64,000 nt of DNA from Xanthoparmelia taractica (taxonomy: Eukaryota > Ascomycota > Lecanoromycetes > Lecanorales > Parmeliaceae): positions 1 through 64,000 of the forward strand of contig JANQBS010000194.1 in NCBI GenBank assembly GCA_033085395.1, given 5' to 3'. Under the pieces are notes generated by a model that did no database searches, was not told the origin of the DNA, and worked only from the letters and a program-made list of their open reading frames with translations. Made by a program: the position numbers and the translations under genes. Position 1 is the first letter of the stretch. Each line of letters begins with the position of its first letter. Positions 1-10,247 of the stretch are shown here, in pieces.

Positions 1-3000
1 CACCACCAGGAAGTATCCTCCCGATGGATATCCGTCATATCCATGGGCATGCACGATCCACGGGGGCGATGCAACATGTATGGCTGAATAGCGCCAGGGC
101 GAGGGCACGAGTCCTAGCTGCGTGGCGCGATTAGCCGTAGCCGTATAAAGTGAAGCTACATATATCACACCACCTTACCTCAACCTTACAATTGCACGAA
201 TCCTTCATACACGCCGAGACATTTCAGCAAACCACCGACTTGTCTTGTAACCCTCAGCCAGCCCGTGGAGCGGAGAGTCCCCTTCCTCGTCTGGGTCTTT
301 CTAGACGTTGGCTATAGAACTTGAACTCTACGAAATCTCTCTCGTACCTACCTAGGAAGCAACGACCGTACAATAAATGGCATTTCGTAACCGAGACGGA
401 AGAAGTGAGGTATCTACAGATCAAATTCCTCAGTTTGCGTCAGTAGGAGAAGTGAAATGCATTTCTATGCGCGCCGGCGAGTGGTTTATTCCTTGGCTCT
501 TCTTTCTCAGCACGAAAATACTTTCAATGTAGGTAAATATCCGTCTTCAACATTGCCTTCACTCATCCGAGTTTAACTATCCTCTGGCATCGGGTTTGTT
601 TTTATCTATTTGCCATGGAATGGGGCATTTACGGAACTTTGCGGAAACTCAATCTGATTTGCCTCATGGATAGATAGGTGATGGGGATTTTGCGTAAACT
701 ATATTCTACATATGGCTTCGAACAGAGTAGAAGTGATGCGTCGGTCCACCTACCGACCGGGAGTAGGATGATGCCCGCGGTGCAAGTATGAATATGTAGG
801 ATTGTATCAGAAAGATTTCAAAGTAATTCAAGGAACGATTCTCTCAGCAACGGGTACGCTCTTCTCACACTGGTAACTGAATGGGAGAGTCTCTGGAGAC
901 TTTCCTACCGGCACCTGCTCACCGAGCTTCGGTCAGGCCATGTTGCGCCGTCCGTAATTGCCAGCTACGGCCTCAAAATTGGAAGCAGCCGGACAATATG
1001 AGTGCTTTTCATCGTCGCCGCCGTGTGATTGCTGGATGATTTGCTCGATTTTGTTAGTAGACCCTGATTCAGGAAGTTAACAACGGTAATTCGTAGCGAC
1101 AAATGCGATAGATAAAAAGCGAATGGACGCAACCTCGCTCAGCGCATTTTCAGAGTCGGATCAAGATGGAGTGTGCATGAGGATGTTTCACATCTCAGTG
1201 ATGGCATTGCGGGATTGTCTGGTCATCGCTGTTATTGGCGAGTTCCTCCGTCAGCCTTGTTTTATACTATTCTACTTCCGGCTGGAACTGCATTTGAATG
1301 ACGGGTGATTTTTGACCGGTGTCCGGCACCGCAATCGCATGGCATTATGCAAGAGGTGCAGATTCGTTTAGGGTTTTTGTGAGGTGTCATCAAAGTAACC
1401 ACTTAAAGTAACCAGACTTGAGACGGTGGAAAAACGTGGGGTGTGTTCGATCGATGTATGTTGGCTTTCTGCCCAGGCTTGCCGCAAAGAGGGTGGGGGA
1501 GTAAAGACTGAGCAGATTGTTGCGTAGAAAGCTGCCAATTGGGAAATTTTCTTAGAAGATGGTGTGAGAATCTCGTATGTGAGTTTCGGTGATGGTCTGG
1601 TTGGAGTTGAGCCATGTTTACTGGCCGCTGTTAACTGGTGGTGCAGCTCTGTATGAGTGACTGATTGTACGTACATGCATCACGTCACAATACGCGTCCG
1701 TATCTCCTTACGCCTAGCGGTGCTAGACAGGGTACATACTTCTAGCGAGAGAATGTAGCAAGAGTCATGCATAAAGGCGGACATTGCAAATCAAGGATTT
1801 TGACGGCGTAGGCGCGTCATCAAGAAAGAAAGGATGGCTGCCAGAAGACTTTCCTCTGAATGATCGTCACAATATACTTTACCGGCAAAAGAAGCGCTTT
1901 TGACATGTGTAATTCTTTGGGTATGTATAGCGTTCAACCGTGGTTGCTAAACTTCCGTCTTGGACTCGGTGGCCTAGCTCAACACGCGAAGAAGCATGGG
2001 GGTTAACTTTCCGGCTACGTATTTTGGCGACTGCTTGCAGAATCTCGTGGCGGGTTAGCTCCTCGCGTGGCCCCTTTCCTCGCAAATACTTGACTTCCGT
2101 CCCGGCCAGCTCTCTTGGTGGGAAGAAAAGGTTTAAGGCAAGATTGGGTTTCGGAGGGAAAGGAATGGAGGAAGTATGCTGAGGCTGTGGATGAATCCAT
2201 ACGGAAAAAAAGCCGAGGAGCATTTATTGATGCATAAATTTGACAAGGCTGGAGAATGTCGAAGAGATGATTAGGAAATCAGTAAATGATGCTGCCGAGC
2301 CAGCCTTGATTCCTATTCCCATAAAGCGAGGTTTAGATGCGTAGCCATGGCCCAGCCTGCTCCAGGGAAGATGACAGTAAGAGTGGCAGATTGGATTTCG
2401 GTCCCCACCCTAAAGGTACGCGATGATAAGATGAGGGTGGTGGACGGGGCAGTCCAAGCAATGGAATTTATAAGTAGCAGGAGCAGCTAAATCTCGCGTG
2501 CATGGTTCCGTCTTCGCTAATCGGACGCCATGGTAGATATATGCAGGCTATCTGCAAGATCATCTTCCGATACTTTATTTTTCCTCCTAACCAGTCAGAA
2601 TTAGGGCGTTTCGTCGAGAACAACCACTTTAGCTGACGATTCCCAAGTACATGCAGCATCTCCTGTAGAAGTACCTAATTCTCTCCAAGGAGATACTCCC
2701 GCTTTAGCATCCTGCAGCTCTAGGTTCGAGTAAGCAGAGTTGGCATTAATTTCAAATAAATTCACCGACCAAGTCCGCTCTTTTTACTCCCCAGAGTGGC
2801 AGGATGGGAATATTCAGCGCTCGGACCTCTTCACAACCTGCACAATTAATATTAATTGGTACTTCTAGGAGTACAGGATACTTTTGCATGAAAATACAGA
2901 TACTTTGTATTACTACTTTATTATTGGAGCAGGATAAGCGAGGGATCAACGGTCCAGCGAGTCGCATGCAGAAGAGCCCCTGCGTTTACAAAACCCCGAA

Positions 3001-3203
3001 GCGTGGGGGGTTCGTGTGGCGTTCGGATGAGTTCGGTGGGTTTTCCCTGGGTCAAGTAAAATACAACACTAGAGAACCATTACCTTAGTGGGTAAGATTG
3101 ACCTCACTCCATCGTGGCTGCGGACGAACAGCTCAGCAAGTATGCTAAGACAATGTTATTGTCATTCTAACCGGGTTCCAGATCCAACGACGCATCTGTG
3201 GCT
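1..3203. other. Gene-poor stretch, no convincing gene
   Basis: No recognisable gene. A short open frame at 2-91 (+) ends in a stop and carries a Tyr/Pro-rich reading (YPPDGYPSYPW), so it could be the last exon of a gene lying to the left, but nothing confirms this. Open frames at 1879-2223 (-, 114 codons from an ATG) and 2804-3088 (+, 94 codons from an ATG) have no family signature and no visible introns. They may be chance. Confidence 0.4.
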
Positions 3204-3502
3204 TCAATTATGTGCGTGCTCGAATATCTCCGATGACCAATCCGGCTCCACCACGCCCCTGCAATTAGAAATAACAAGAGTGACGAACGCCATTCCATGG
3301 GCATTGGCCAGACGAGACCGAAAATGTCATTATCAAATCCATCCAGCCGACTGTCAAAAGCCACAAACCCAGCAGGATTGCTGTCCTTCCAGAGAGACCC
3401 AGATTGCTGACCTGCCGACTACTCGTATCTGGAGTCTCCGAGGAACAAGACCAACGAGATTGCTGGCTGCCATGAACGAACGTCTGCTCACGTCATTTCC
3501 AT
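3204..3502 (-). pseudogene. Broken coding fragment, unknown family
   Basis: Read on the minus strand from an ATG at 3502, one frame gives protein-like sequence (for example LVLFLGDSRYE, then NPAGFVAFDSRLDG) interrupted by a TGA near 3490 and a TAG near 3425. A plausible short intron (a GT after the MPMEWR-coding bases, ending TTGCAG) then leads to an ending EPDWSSEIFEHAHN and stop at 3204-3206. Both stops could come from C-to-T changes (CGA to TGA, CAG to TAG), as expected from repeat-induced point mutation or simple decay. The family is not recognised. It may also be chance. Confidence 0.3.
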
Positions 3503-3660
3503 GATTGTCGAGGTGGTCCTTAGGGTGCTTGAACTTACGGGGATGTCCCTGCTGTAGTCAAGGCCATCACTTACTTCTCATTCGGAAGAAACCATAACAA
3601 CGATGAAAAGCAAGCATGCAGAGCAAAGGGATCACGAAGCCGCATCGAAGGCCAAAAAAG

Positions 3661-3707
3661 CTGTACTAAAAGCAAGGCAAAGCAAGGCAAAGCAAAGCAA
3701 ATAAGAT
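3661..3707. repeat. AAGCA/AAGGC-type short tandem repeat
   Basis: A purine-rich run made of repeated GCAAG/GCAAA units (about nine copies) lies between the two decayed coding fragments. It is a simple sequence tract with no visible coding role. Confidence 0.7.
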
Positions 3708-3828
3708 ATAGGCCTTCTCATAGTGAATCGCTCGACTTAGAGCAGTATCTCATGAGTCTGACCGGAGCCCATAAAATGCCAACCCTTCTGTTCTTGTGGC
3801 CAAGGTTCGCCGCCGGTGGATCTTGCCC

Positions 3829-4661
3829 TCATGATGCCAATAACATTGCTGCAGAGATCGCCGATACCGTGCTTTGAGAGATGGCCTTATAGTCGAGGAG
3901 CTCATGACTGCTGGTGTAGATGGGCTTCCGGCCATGACTGACGGGGTCGTAGTAGCATGGTTGATACTGGGAGCAATAAAGGCCGGCGGGCTTGTAGGAG
4001 AAGTATGTAGCCCAACACGGAAGTAATACTCGTGGAAGAGTTTCCTGATATACCCAACGAGGCGCAATCTCCATCGCAAGGCCCGTCGCAGCTGGCACGC
4101 GTAGCACCGTTGCTGCATACGATATTCCCACCTGTGCCAACATCGAACATACAACCATTATAGAACCACTCCTCATCATTACATTCTTCATTACCACCAT
4201 CATTCCTTGACCATCACCACCATCAGTGGTACCCCAATTGTTCTCATGCAAATTCCCCAATCCGTTGCATATGTAGGGCAAAGCCACAGACTGCACGTAC
4301 TTCAGACTGCTTGTATCAATCTTCAACCCCACCCCTGGCCTTTCCACCACGCCTGTGTAGCAGGTTACATCCGTGTGTGTGTAGAAGGTAGCTAAGCAGC
4401 CATTGGGGCATGTAGGATGCTCGTTGATAATTTAGCTTTCGATTGTATTGTTCAGAGAGTCGTCGACGTTGAAGGTAATATCGCAGCCGTCTAGGACGAG
4501 AGTGAACGTATTGAAGGACAGTAGATTTGCGTAGGGTGAGATGGAGTATCAGGCTGTATTTCCTGTAGAGTCAGTGGAGACGAAGGAGTGCGAGTGCGAC
4601 TGGAAGAGTAGTAAGGAGAAGAGTAGTAAGGAGAAGAGTACGAGAGAGGAGGCATGGCTAG
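3829..4661 (-). pseudogene. Decayed gene for a Cys-rich secreted, GPI-type protein
   Basis: On the minus strand a long frame starts with a hydrophobic leader (LVLFSLLLFSLLLF) resembling a signal peptide, then SFVSTDSTGNTA, a TGA stop, YSISPYANLLSFNTFTLVLD, a Cys-containing region, a TAA stop (after NNTIES), and HPTCPNGCLATFYTHTDVTC. Near 4204-4210 the coding sense moves to another frame, which carries EECNDEEWFYNGCMF, CSNGATRASCDGPCDGDCAS and a Ser/Thr stretch. It then moves to the third frame with a Ser/Thr/Pro-rich linker (TSPTSPPAF, TPAVMSSST) and back to the first for a hydrophobic end (STVSAISAAMLLAS) with stop at 3829-3831. Leader, Cys-rich ectodomain, S/T/P linker and hydrophobic tail are the usual plan of a fungal GPI-anchored surface protein. 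Two stops and about three frame changes, with no usable ATG in frame with the leader, make it a pseudogene; introns could explain some but not all of the breaks. The family is not named. Confidence 0.7.
4606..4640 (-). repeat. 15-bp tandem duplication in the leader
   Basis: GAGTAGTAAGGAGAA occurs twice back to back (4606-4620 and 4621-4635), followed by the first five bases of a third copy. It encodes the doubled LFSLLLFSLLLF core of the leader of the decayed secreted-protein gene. Being a multiple of three, it keeps the frame. Confidence 0.85.
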
Positions 4662-5511
4662 AAAGCTGAGGCGTCACGACAGATGCCCCTTGAAGCACAT
4701 TGCCTCTTTACTAAGATATAGGAACGACAGAGAGACAAGGCAGCTCTTTCGTGATATGGGGATGGCAGAAAGCGCAAGCGGAGATTCGATGTTGGATGCG
4801 CTTATATTGTGTGGGGTGAGACAAGTCTAACAGGCTCTGTTGCTGTGATCTCTGGTGGCTCTTGATGTCTGCGTCTATTGTCTTGTGCTGTCACTGTCGG
4901 TGTCAGTTGTACCATCGTCACAGCTTGAAGATTGGAGAGGAGGCATCGCCGAGGAGTGCGTGCAATCTTTGCTCAGGCGCCTAGGTCGACAGGTGTCGAG
5001 TAATAGCTGTCACATTATCGAGCCAAACATCTCCTGTCATCACTGATAATCATGTAAATCACTCATCGGTCTTCTCTGTGCTCTCTTCGCTCGTCCTGTG
5101 ATAGGGATAATGTTTCACAAACGAGGGGCAAGACGATCAGCAAAACGTTTGGCCGCCCCCCAATAGAGCCTAGGAAGCCCTACATTTACCCGGCAATCAA
5201 TCGCTAAAAAGACTTTTGTCTCCTGCCCCTCTTCTCACTCTTTTGTTTTCTAATATTTACGCGAATATCAGGTAGGTTCGTCAATCATTTCTTCATCAAT
5301 ATATACAGTTTCATGCGCGTTCGTCAGCTTGGAAAGAGTCATCCGGTCTCCCGCGAGCGCCCAAGCGATTGACGCTCGCGGCCACTCTTTTCTACACCCT
5401 TTCCCCTAACCTCACTGTCCGTCCTGTTCTTCTCCACTGGCTTTGCGTGCTTAGATTGTATCGCCCTGACGCTCTTTGGATCCTGCATCTCTCTGCTTTT
5501 CGTCAAAAGTT
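4662..5511. other. Intergenic, nothing clear
   Basis: No gene supported. A short open frame at 5339-5581 (-) overlaps the fragment described next and is likely a shadow of it. Confidence 0.4.
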
Positions 5512-5716
5512 CTACTTTTTCCTTTTGCAAGGTCGCGGTACGGCTTGGCGGCGCATAATGTGCCTCCAGTATTCGATCCATGGTGTTTCGGTATTCACTT
5601 GGAAGCTATTAGCAGTCTTTTTGAGGCGACAGTGATAAGGTCTGGAGCCTTACAGCATGCTTCGTTTGATTTTGTCGTATTCAGCGTCAGAGAGTCCGGG
5701 CTCTCTATATACTTAA
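5512..5716 (-). pseudogene. Broken coding fragment, basic protein
   Basis: On the minus strand one frame reads REPGLSDAEYDKIKRSML, then a TAA stop, then GSRPYHCRLKKTANSFQVNT, PWIEYWRHIMRRQ and a basic end CKRKK with a stop at 5512-5514. Composition (K/R/Y/W-rich, low in Ser and Cys) looks coding and differs from the other frames. No ATG or splice sites give a complete gene and I do not recognise the family. It could be an internal exon of a decayed gene. Confidence 0.35.
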
Positions 5717-7686
5717 GAAATCCGAGTCAGCATGCTAGGCACCTCGGCCACAACGAGTGGTCTCACCATAGAAGTTCATACTAGCGCCTCCAATCATGGC
5801 ACCTATATTGTTCTTAGCATGATTGGGAAGAGTCAAGAGCCAATATGACTAGGTACTTTGCTCCTCGTTCAGACCCATTGCCAGTATTGCACACATGGTG
5901 AATGATTAGGGACAGAGACCGGAGAGCGCAATTATAAGAATGGGCTCAGGTAGTTGCGGTGAGACGGAGTAAGAAAAACATCATTTCTAATTTTCATTTT
6001 TAAGTTGGGAAGGTGACGTTGCTTGTGGTTGTGGTTGTTGTTGGTTTGTCGTGATTTGTGGTTGTTCGGACAAAGCGAGAAAAAAAAAAAGACTCAGGAT
6101 CTAAAAATTGATTTATTCCAAATACTTCCCGTCGGCCATTTGGAACCATTTGGGTCCCGCCTCAGACCTTAGAAGATTAGACTAAAGATTTTGAAGACGC
6201 CCAATAATGCTAGTCCTTCGTACGGCTTGCTTTTGTTCGGCTAACAATCCAATAAGCAAGGCAGTTGACGGTATAAAAAGTAATGATACAAAATTCGCCA
6301 GGACTAGGTGGCATTCCTAGTCTCAGTCGGATCTCCAACTCGGCAAAAAGTACACGTGGATGTGGCATCCAAAACGACCGAGTCCAAATGCTTGACCATG
6401 CTCCGGGAACTGCCAAATACCCAACCATGTTCTCAGCCAATGGTTCCAGACAAGGACACTGTTGTGATAACGCCTCTTCCGCTCGATATGTTGGCCCATG
6501 TCAGCACCTCGGTCTTCTCACAACAGCTACATGACAAACACTACCAACATTTATCCTGTTTTATTTCACCTTAGAATGTCATGACTCATGGATGTCCTCG
6601 CCATTGGCTTGAGAGTACAAGGCTGGAACCATTGGCCCCCTTGACCAGCTAGAGACCACCGAGACGTGCGTTCAAGAGGACCAGAGTCCGTAGGCAAAGC
6701 CGTCGTACCGCCTTGATTATCACGACGATCGAGCGGCAAGAATAGCGTGAACATTGAGAGGGTAAGCATCTATCTTTCCTAAACGAACAATGTGACACCT
6801 GTGATTGGCAGGTCTCAGTGCGACCAGAGACCGGGTTGGTGACGGAAGAGGAAGGTCCTATGGGCATGGTGTTTCTCTGGTCCAATTCATCCGCAGGAGA
6901 TATGGGTGTTGATGGGACAGATAGAGTAATCATGCGTTTCCAATAAGGCTAAGAAGCCGGACGGGGGATTTAGGCGCGCCTATCTACCAACAGCTGTGAG
7001 ATAGAGCTCTTCACATATGCTGCAAATATACACTTGATGAGCAAAGTGAAACTGGAGAGTGAAGTAGGCCAGGTTCCACCGAATTCGGATGATACTCCAT
7101 GTGACATGCAAGCTGTCCCTATGACAGGATGCTGCCAATGACGCAGCGTGTGAAACACCTCGTAGGATGTGTAGCGAAGCCAGTTAGTAGCGGCAGCTAC
7201 GCTATCGACGGCGTGGTCGAACAGAGGCTGAATAATGTAATTGGGCAATCGAGAGAATAACTGGGTGCGTGGTCGACGTGGCCGGTGATTGGAACGCTAC
7301 CAGACTCACGCATCCGGAAAGCTGTCAGAAGAGCTTTGGTGTTGGTTGCAAATCCTTGTCCGAGTTGGCTGGAAAATCCGGATATTGAAGCGAAGAGGTT
7401 TGGTAGCTCAGTTTGTGGAAGGTAAATCCAGCATCGAGAATTGTGAAGCGAGAAGACTCTCCTTCCGCGATAGTGTTGTCAGTACCCAAGAGAAGAGACT
7501 CCATTGCTATTACTGCAACGTCTTTTCGCAGATCACGTCGTGTCAGGGTACATGTAAGTTTGGGATGGTTCGGCACGAAGCAAGATACATAGGATACATG
7601 CTTTAGGTCTCCATGCTCATTCTTTTCTCCTGCCTGGTTGTGAAGCATGATTTGCTGCTTGTCATTTTGTCCGGTAGAAGTCTGCC
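5717..7686. other. Gene-poor stretch with ambiguous open frames
   Basis: No gene supported. A poly-A run lies near 6080-6090. At 6210-6560 all three minus frames are open, so coding cannot be judged. A minus-strand frame at 6970-7263 without an ATG has protein-like composition (FDHAVDSVAAATNWLRYTSY) and could be a decayed exon, as could the minus-strand frame 7325-7690. Neither matches a family I know. Confidence 0.35.
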
Positions 7687-8124
7687 TCATCCAAAACACC
7701 TAAGTATCTTGAGCTCGGCACCAAGCATGTGACAAGAAAAGCCGCCAGGTACAATTCCACTATAAATTCCCACGGCTGCTATGTCTTTGCTTGTGAAAAC
7801 ATCCCACAGTATTCCCTTGAGTGTGCCGTCTTGACCCTCGAGAACTACCCTGACGCTGCCAAAGCTCGTTTTGCCGGGAGGTGCTCTGAAGATGAGGATG
7901 CGCGGGTAGGCTTCCGCTTTAAGGCCATCAAAATCGTAATGCTTCCAGTCCTGGACCAGCTGTAACCCTCTAACGGGTCCTATGAAATCGTAGTACTGGA
8001 AGCATTAGCCGTGTGGTATGTGTCCTGGAGGTAATGCTTGAACCTTGTTTTTGGCTCTCTCACAAAAGGAATCTGCGTCATTAGCCAGGCGGTCGTCTAT
8101 CTTCTCCCAGTAGGTCGTAGCCAT
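7687..8124 (-). CDS. Small hypothetical protein, two exons
   Basis: Proposed exons are 8044-8124 and 7687-7995 (minus strand), giving about 129 residues from the ATG at 8124. The acceptor is good (GCTAAT branch-like site then TTCCAG), while the donor GTTCAA is weak. Unspliced, the frame stops after 39 codons. The joined product begins MATTYWEKIDDRLAND and contains HYDFDGLKAEAYPRI, GKTSFGSVRVVLEGQDG and ILWDVFTSKDIAAVGIYSG, a coherent soluble-protein composition with no transmembrane segment or signal peptide. No family is recognised. A perfect 13-bp inverted repeat pairs the acceptor with the exon downstream. It sits in the gene-poor left arm with two other small minus-strand genes. Confidence 0.45.
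7937..8007. repeat. 13-bp perfect inverted repeat across a splice acceptor
   Basis: TAATGCTTCCAGT at 7937-7949 is the exact reverse complement of ACTGGAAGCATTA at 7995-8007, separated by 45 bases. In the minus-strand transcript the left arm of the stem holds the branch-like CTAAT end and the CAG acceptor of the intron, and the right arm lies in the following exon. A short direct repeat AATCGTA also flanks both arms. Confidence 0.85.
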
Positions 8125-8459
8125 ATTGCGTCAATGAGGGTAAACACAGATGTTAAACGACAGGCAATAGAGGCAAGAACTGAGCTGAGTTTTCATAAAG
8201 CTACCGGTAGAAGTCGAGCCTGACTACAGATGAACGCCGAAGAGGGAGTTGACTTGTTTAAAGAAGACAAAGCAAGGTTCGGAGACGTATGCAGGGCGAG
8301 AAAAGGCACGGAAGAAAACGCACACCTTCCGACTCATCAGCGTAGCTTTAAGCCCAATCTCAACATAGCGCACAACCGGAGAGAGATTAGTCAGACACAG
8401 AGCCCTAAGCTTCAGTGCTTGACCACTTGCCGTAATATCCACCTTCTTGTTGAGGCTGC

Positions 8460-9221
8460 CTAGCCATCTTGTGAATCCATACCCTTGACCTCAACTGCTT
8501 TCATATAGGGCACCCAAAATCTTGCAACCACTCTGTCCTGTTCAGGCAAAGCAGTGATCCGGAAGTTCCGGTTATCATGAGGATTGCTGGCAAGGACTTC
8601 GATCGCTCGCTCATAGGCTTGGGGACCGCAATCAAACGTGGCTTCGGTGACGTTGTCTTTGATCGGACTGAGTCAGTAAGAGTGTTCCGGTTCGGGCACA
8701 GTGTACACACTCGTAATCACTCTGGAGCTGTTGAGCTCAGCTTCGAGTTTGACGACGTGCTCTTTCAGCGCCGGAATCTCCGTGGATCTAGCGTGATCAA
8801 GCTCTGCTTTGAGTTGCGCAACCTCATCAAGCTTTGCTTTGGCATGATGAAGCTCTGCTTTGAGCTGTGGCACCTCATCAAGCTCCGCTCTGGCTTGATC
8901 AAGCTCTTCTTTGAGCTGTGGCACCTCATCAAGCTCTGCTCTGGCATGATCAAGTTCTTCTTTGAGCTGTGCATGCTCGTCAAGCTCCGCTCTGGCTTGA
9001 TCAAGCTCTTCTTTGAGCTGTGCATGCTCATCAAGCTCTTCCTTGAGCTCTGCAAGCCCATCAATCTGTGTCTGGAGATGTGCAACCTGCTCTGCCAACG
9101 TTGCGATCATAGCCCCCCTGCCACAATCAGATTTAGCTTCGACCCTCGTACCGTGAGCGCAATCAGAGGAAGCTTACCTTCTGGCCCTGGCCGCAGCCCT
9201 GGCCGCAGCCCTAGCTCCCAT
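8460..9221 (-). CDS. Coiled-coil repeat protein, hypothetical
   Basis: Proposed exons on the minus strand are 9178-9221, 8707-9117 and 8460-8667, giving 220 residues in frame. The first encodes an Ala/Arg-rich start (MGARAAARAAARARR), has a GTAAGC donor, and joins through GGCAG to the second exon. That exon encodes at least five copies of a 17-residue unit (AELDEHAQLKEELDQAR and variants), predicted to be one long charged helix or coiled coil. The last exon (ATFDCGPQAYERAIEVLASN, ITALPEQDRVVARFWVPYMK) follows a 39-bp intron, which is short; without it a TGA ends the protein at 8673. Function is unknown; structural or scaffold roles are common for such helices, but that is only inference. Confidence 0.5.
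8790..9060 (-). repeat. 51-bp tandem repeat coding for helix units
   Basis: A 51-bp unit, imperfectly repeated about five times, encodes the 17-residue AELDE-xx-QLKEELD-x-AR unit of the surrounding gene. The copies differ by a few bases (for example EHAQ versus EVPQ, DQAR versus DHAR). Neighbouring copies are more alike than distant ones, as expected from tandem expansion. Confidence 0.8.
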
Positions 9222-9871
9222 GGTTGAATAAGATTCGATGGCGGTCGACTTTGGGGCAGATATCTTGAATACCGGATGAGCTATACGGATTAACTACTCG
9301 TTGGCTCAAGGTGATCATATGAGGTAGGTGTACCTGAAATGCTGGCTTGTCCGTGAGCGAGGCCGTTTCCTATAGACCTGACACAGATATGCCTTTGTGC
9401 ACTAGGGATTCAATTGTGCCGGCCTTTCGTCCGACTATTGCTCAGGATGTCAAGGTTGTAGATCTATGATGTGCTGGATGTTTGATCACAAATAGTTGAG
9501 AGATGGTTGATGAAGAAAGTTGGTGGAAAGTAGGGAGGTTGCACGAAGAGATAGGGTAATTTGGTGAAGCTGTATTGTCACAAACACACTAACCAGATTG
9601 ATCTGGTCAATAAGGTACTGCCAAGAGTACAACTGTCTGATGATATTGTGAACTGTTACATGCAGTACCCCGCCCTTTCGACGTCCTTATGCCCCCGCAC
9701 TTGATATAACATGTATCTTTGGCGACCAATTCCACGTCATGGCAGCGCACGCATGGCAGGCGGTGTTTATGGTATCGTAAGGGTCAATTTATTCGTGGTC
9801 TCGTTAGGTATATCTACTGGAAAGACATGGCAAGGTTGGCGTGAAGGTTGAGAGGGAATCAGCAGGTGCAA
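9222..9871. other. Intergenic, nothing clear
   Basis: Upstream region of the coiled-coil gene and downstream region of the next minus-strand gene. No open frame of interest and no recognisable element. Confidence 0.5.
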
Positions 9872-10247
9872 TCATGCTGCTGTCGCCATGGGTGGGGTAG
9901 GCTCGTCGGGCAATTCCATCATGTAGATATCGTTGCATTTGCCGCAAAGCCGCTTCATGTTGGCAGCCCAACCAAGTTTCCCGAGATTGAGAGTTGCGAC
10001 GAGGCGCTTGTATTCCCCGCCGTCGTATATTTCAACATAGTTGAACCATTTGGGAGCGGTCTTTATGGGTTTGTGGTCTAGTCAGATTAGCGAGGTACAC
10101 GGAGAGGTAGCATAAACTCATACTCTCTAGTCTGCTGACTTTTGCGGTAGTTATTCTTTGCGCAACAGGATCAAATACAATGGCGCTACCACTGTTGGTC
10201 CGTCCTAGTGGTTTCGGCTCGGGAGGAGGCACTGAGTCTTTAGACAT
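9872..10247 (-). CDS. Small hypothetical protein with a CxxC motif
   Basis: Two exons, 10124-10247 and 9872-10077, joined across a 46-bp intron with a GTATGA donor, CTAAT/CTGAC branch-like sequence and CTAG acceptor. The product is 109 residues from the ATG at 10247: a Pro-rich start (MSKDSVPPPEPKPLG), then IKTAPKWFNYVEIYDGGEYK, NLGKLGWAANMKRLCGKCND and a short Pro-rich end. The LCGKCND segment could bind metal or form a disulfide, but one CxxC alone is weak evidence. There is no signal peptide or membrane segment. The frame is closed by stops in the intron unless spliced, which supports the model. Family not recognised. Confidence 0.55.

Noticed and set aside
3088..3504. 138-codon plus-strand frame
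   Set aside because: It begins at a TTG/GTG-type codon or weak start and is antisense to a more protein-like minus-strand frame.
6210..6560. Candidate coding region
   Set aside because: All three minus frames and two plus frames are open with similar composition, so no frame can be preferred.
7325..7699. Minus-strand frame as a third exon of the gene at 7687-8124
   Set aside because: No donor and acceptor pair keeps both parts in frame without a stop.
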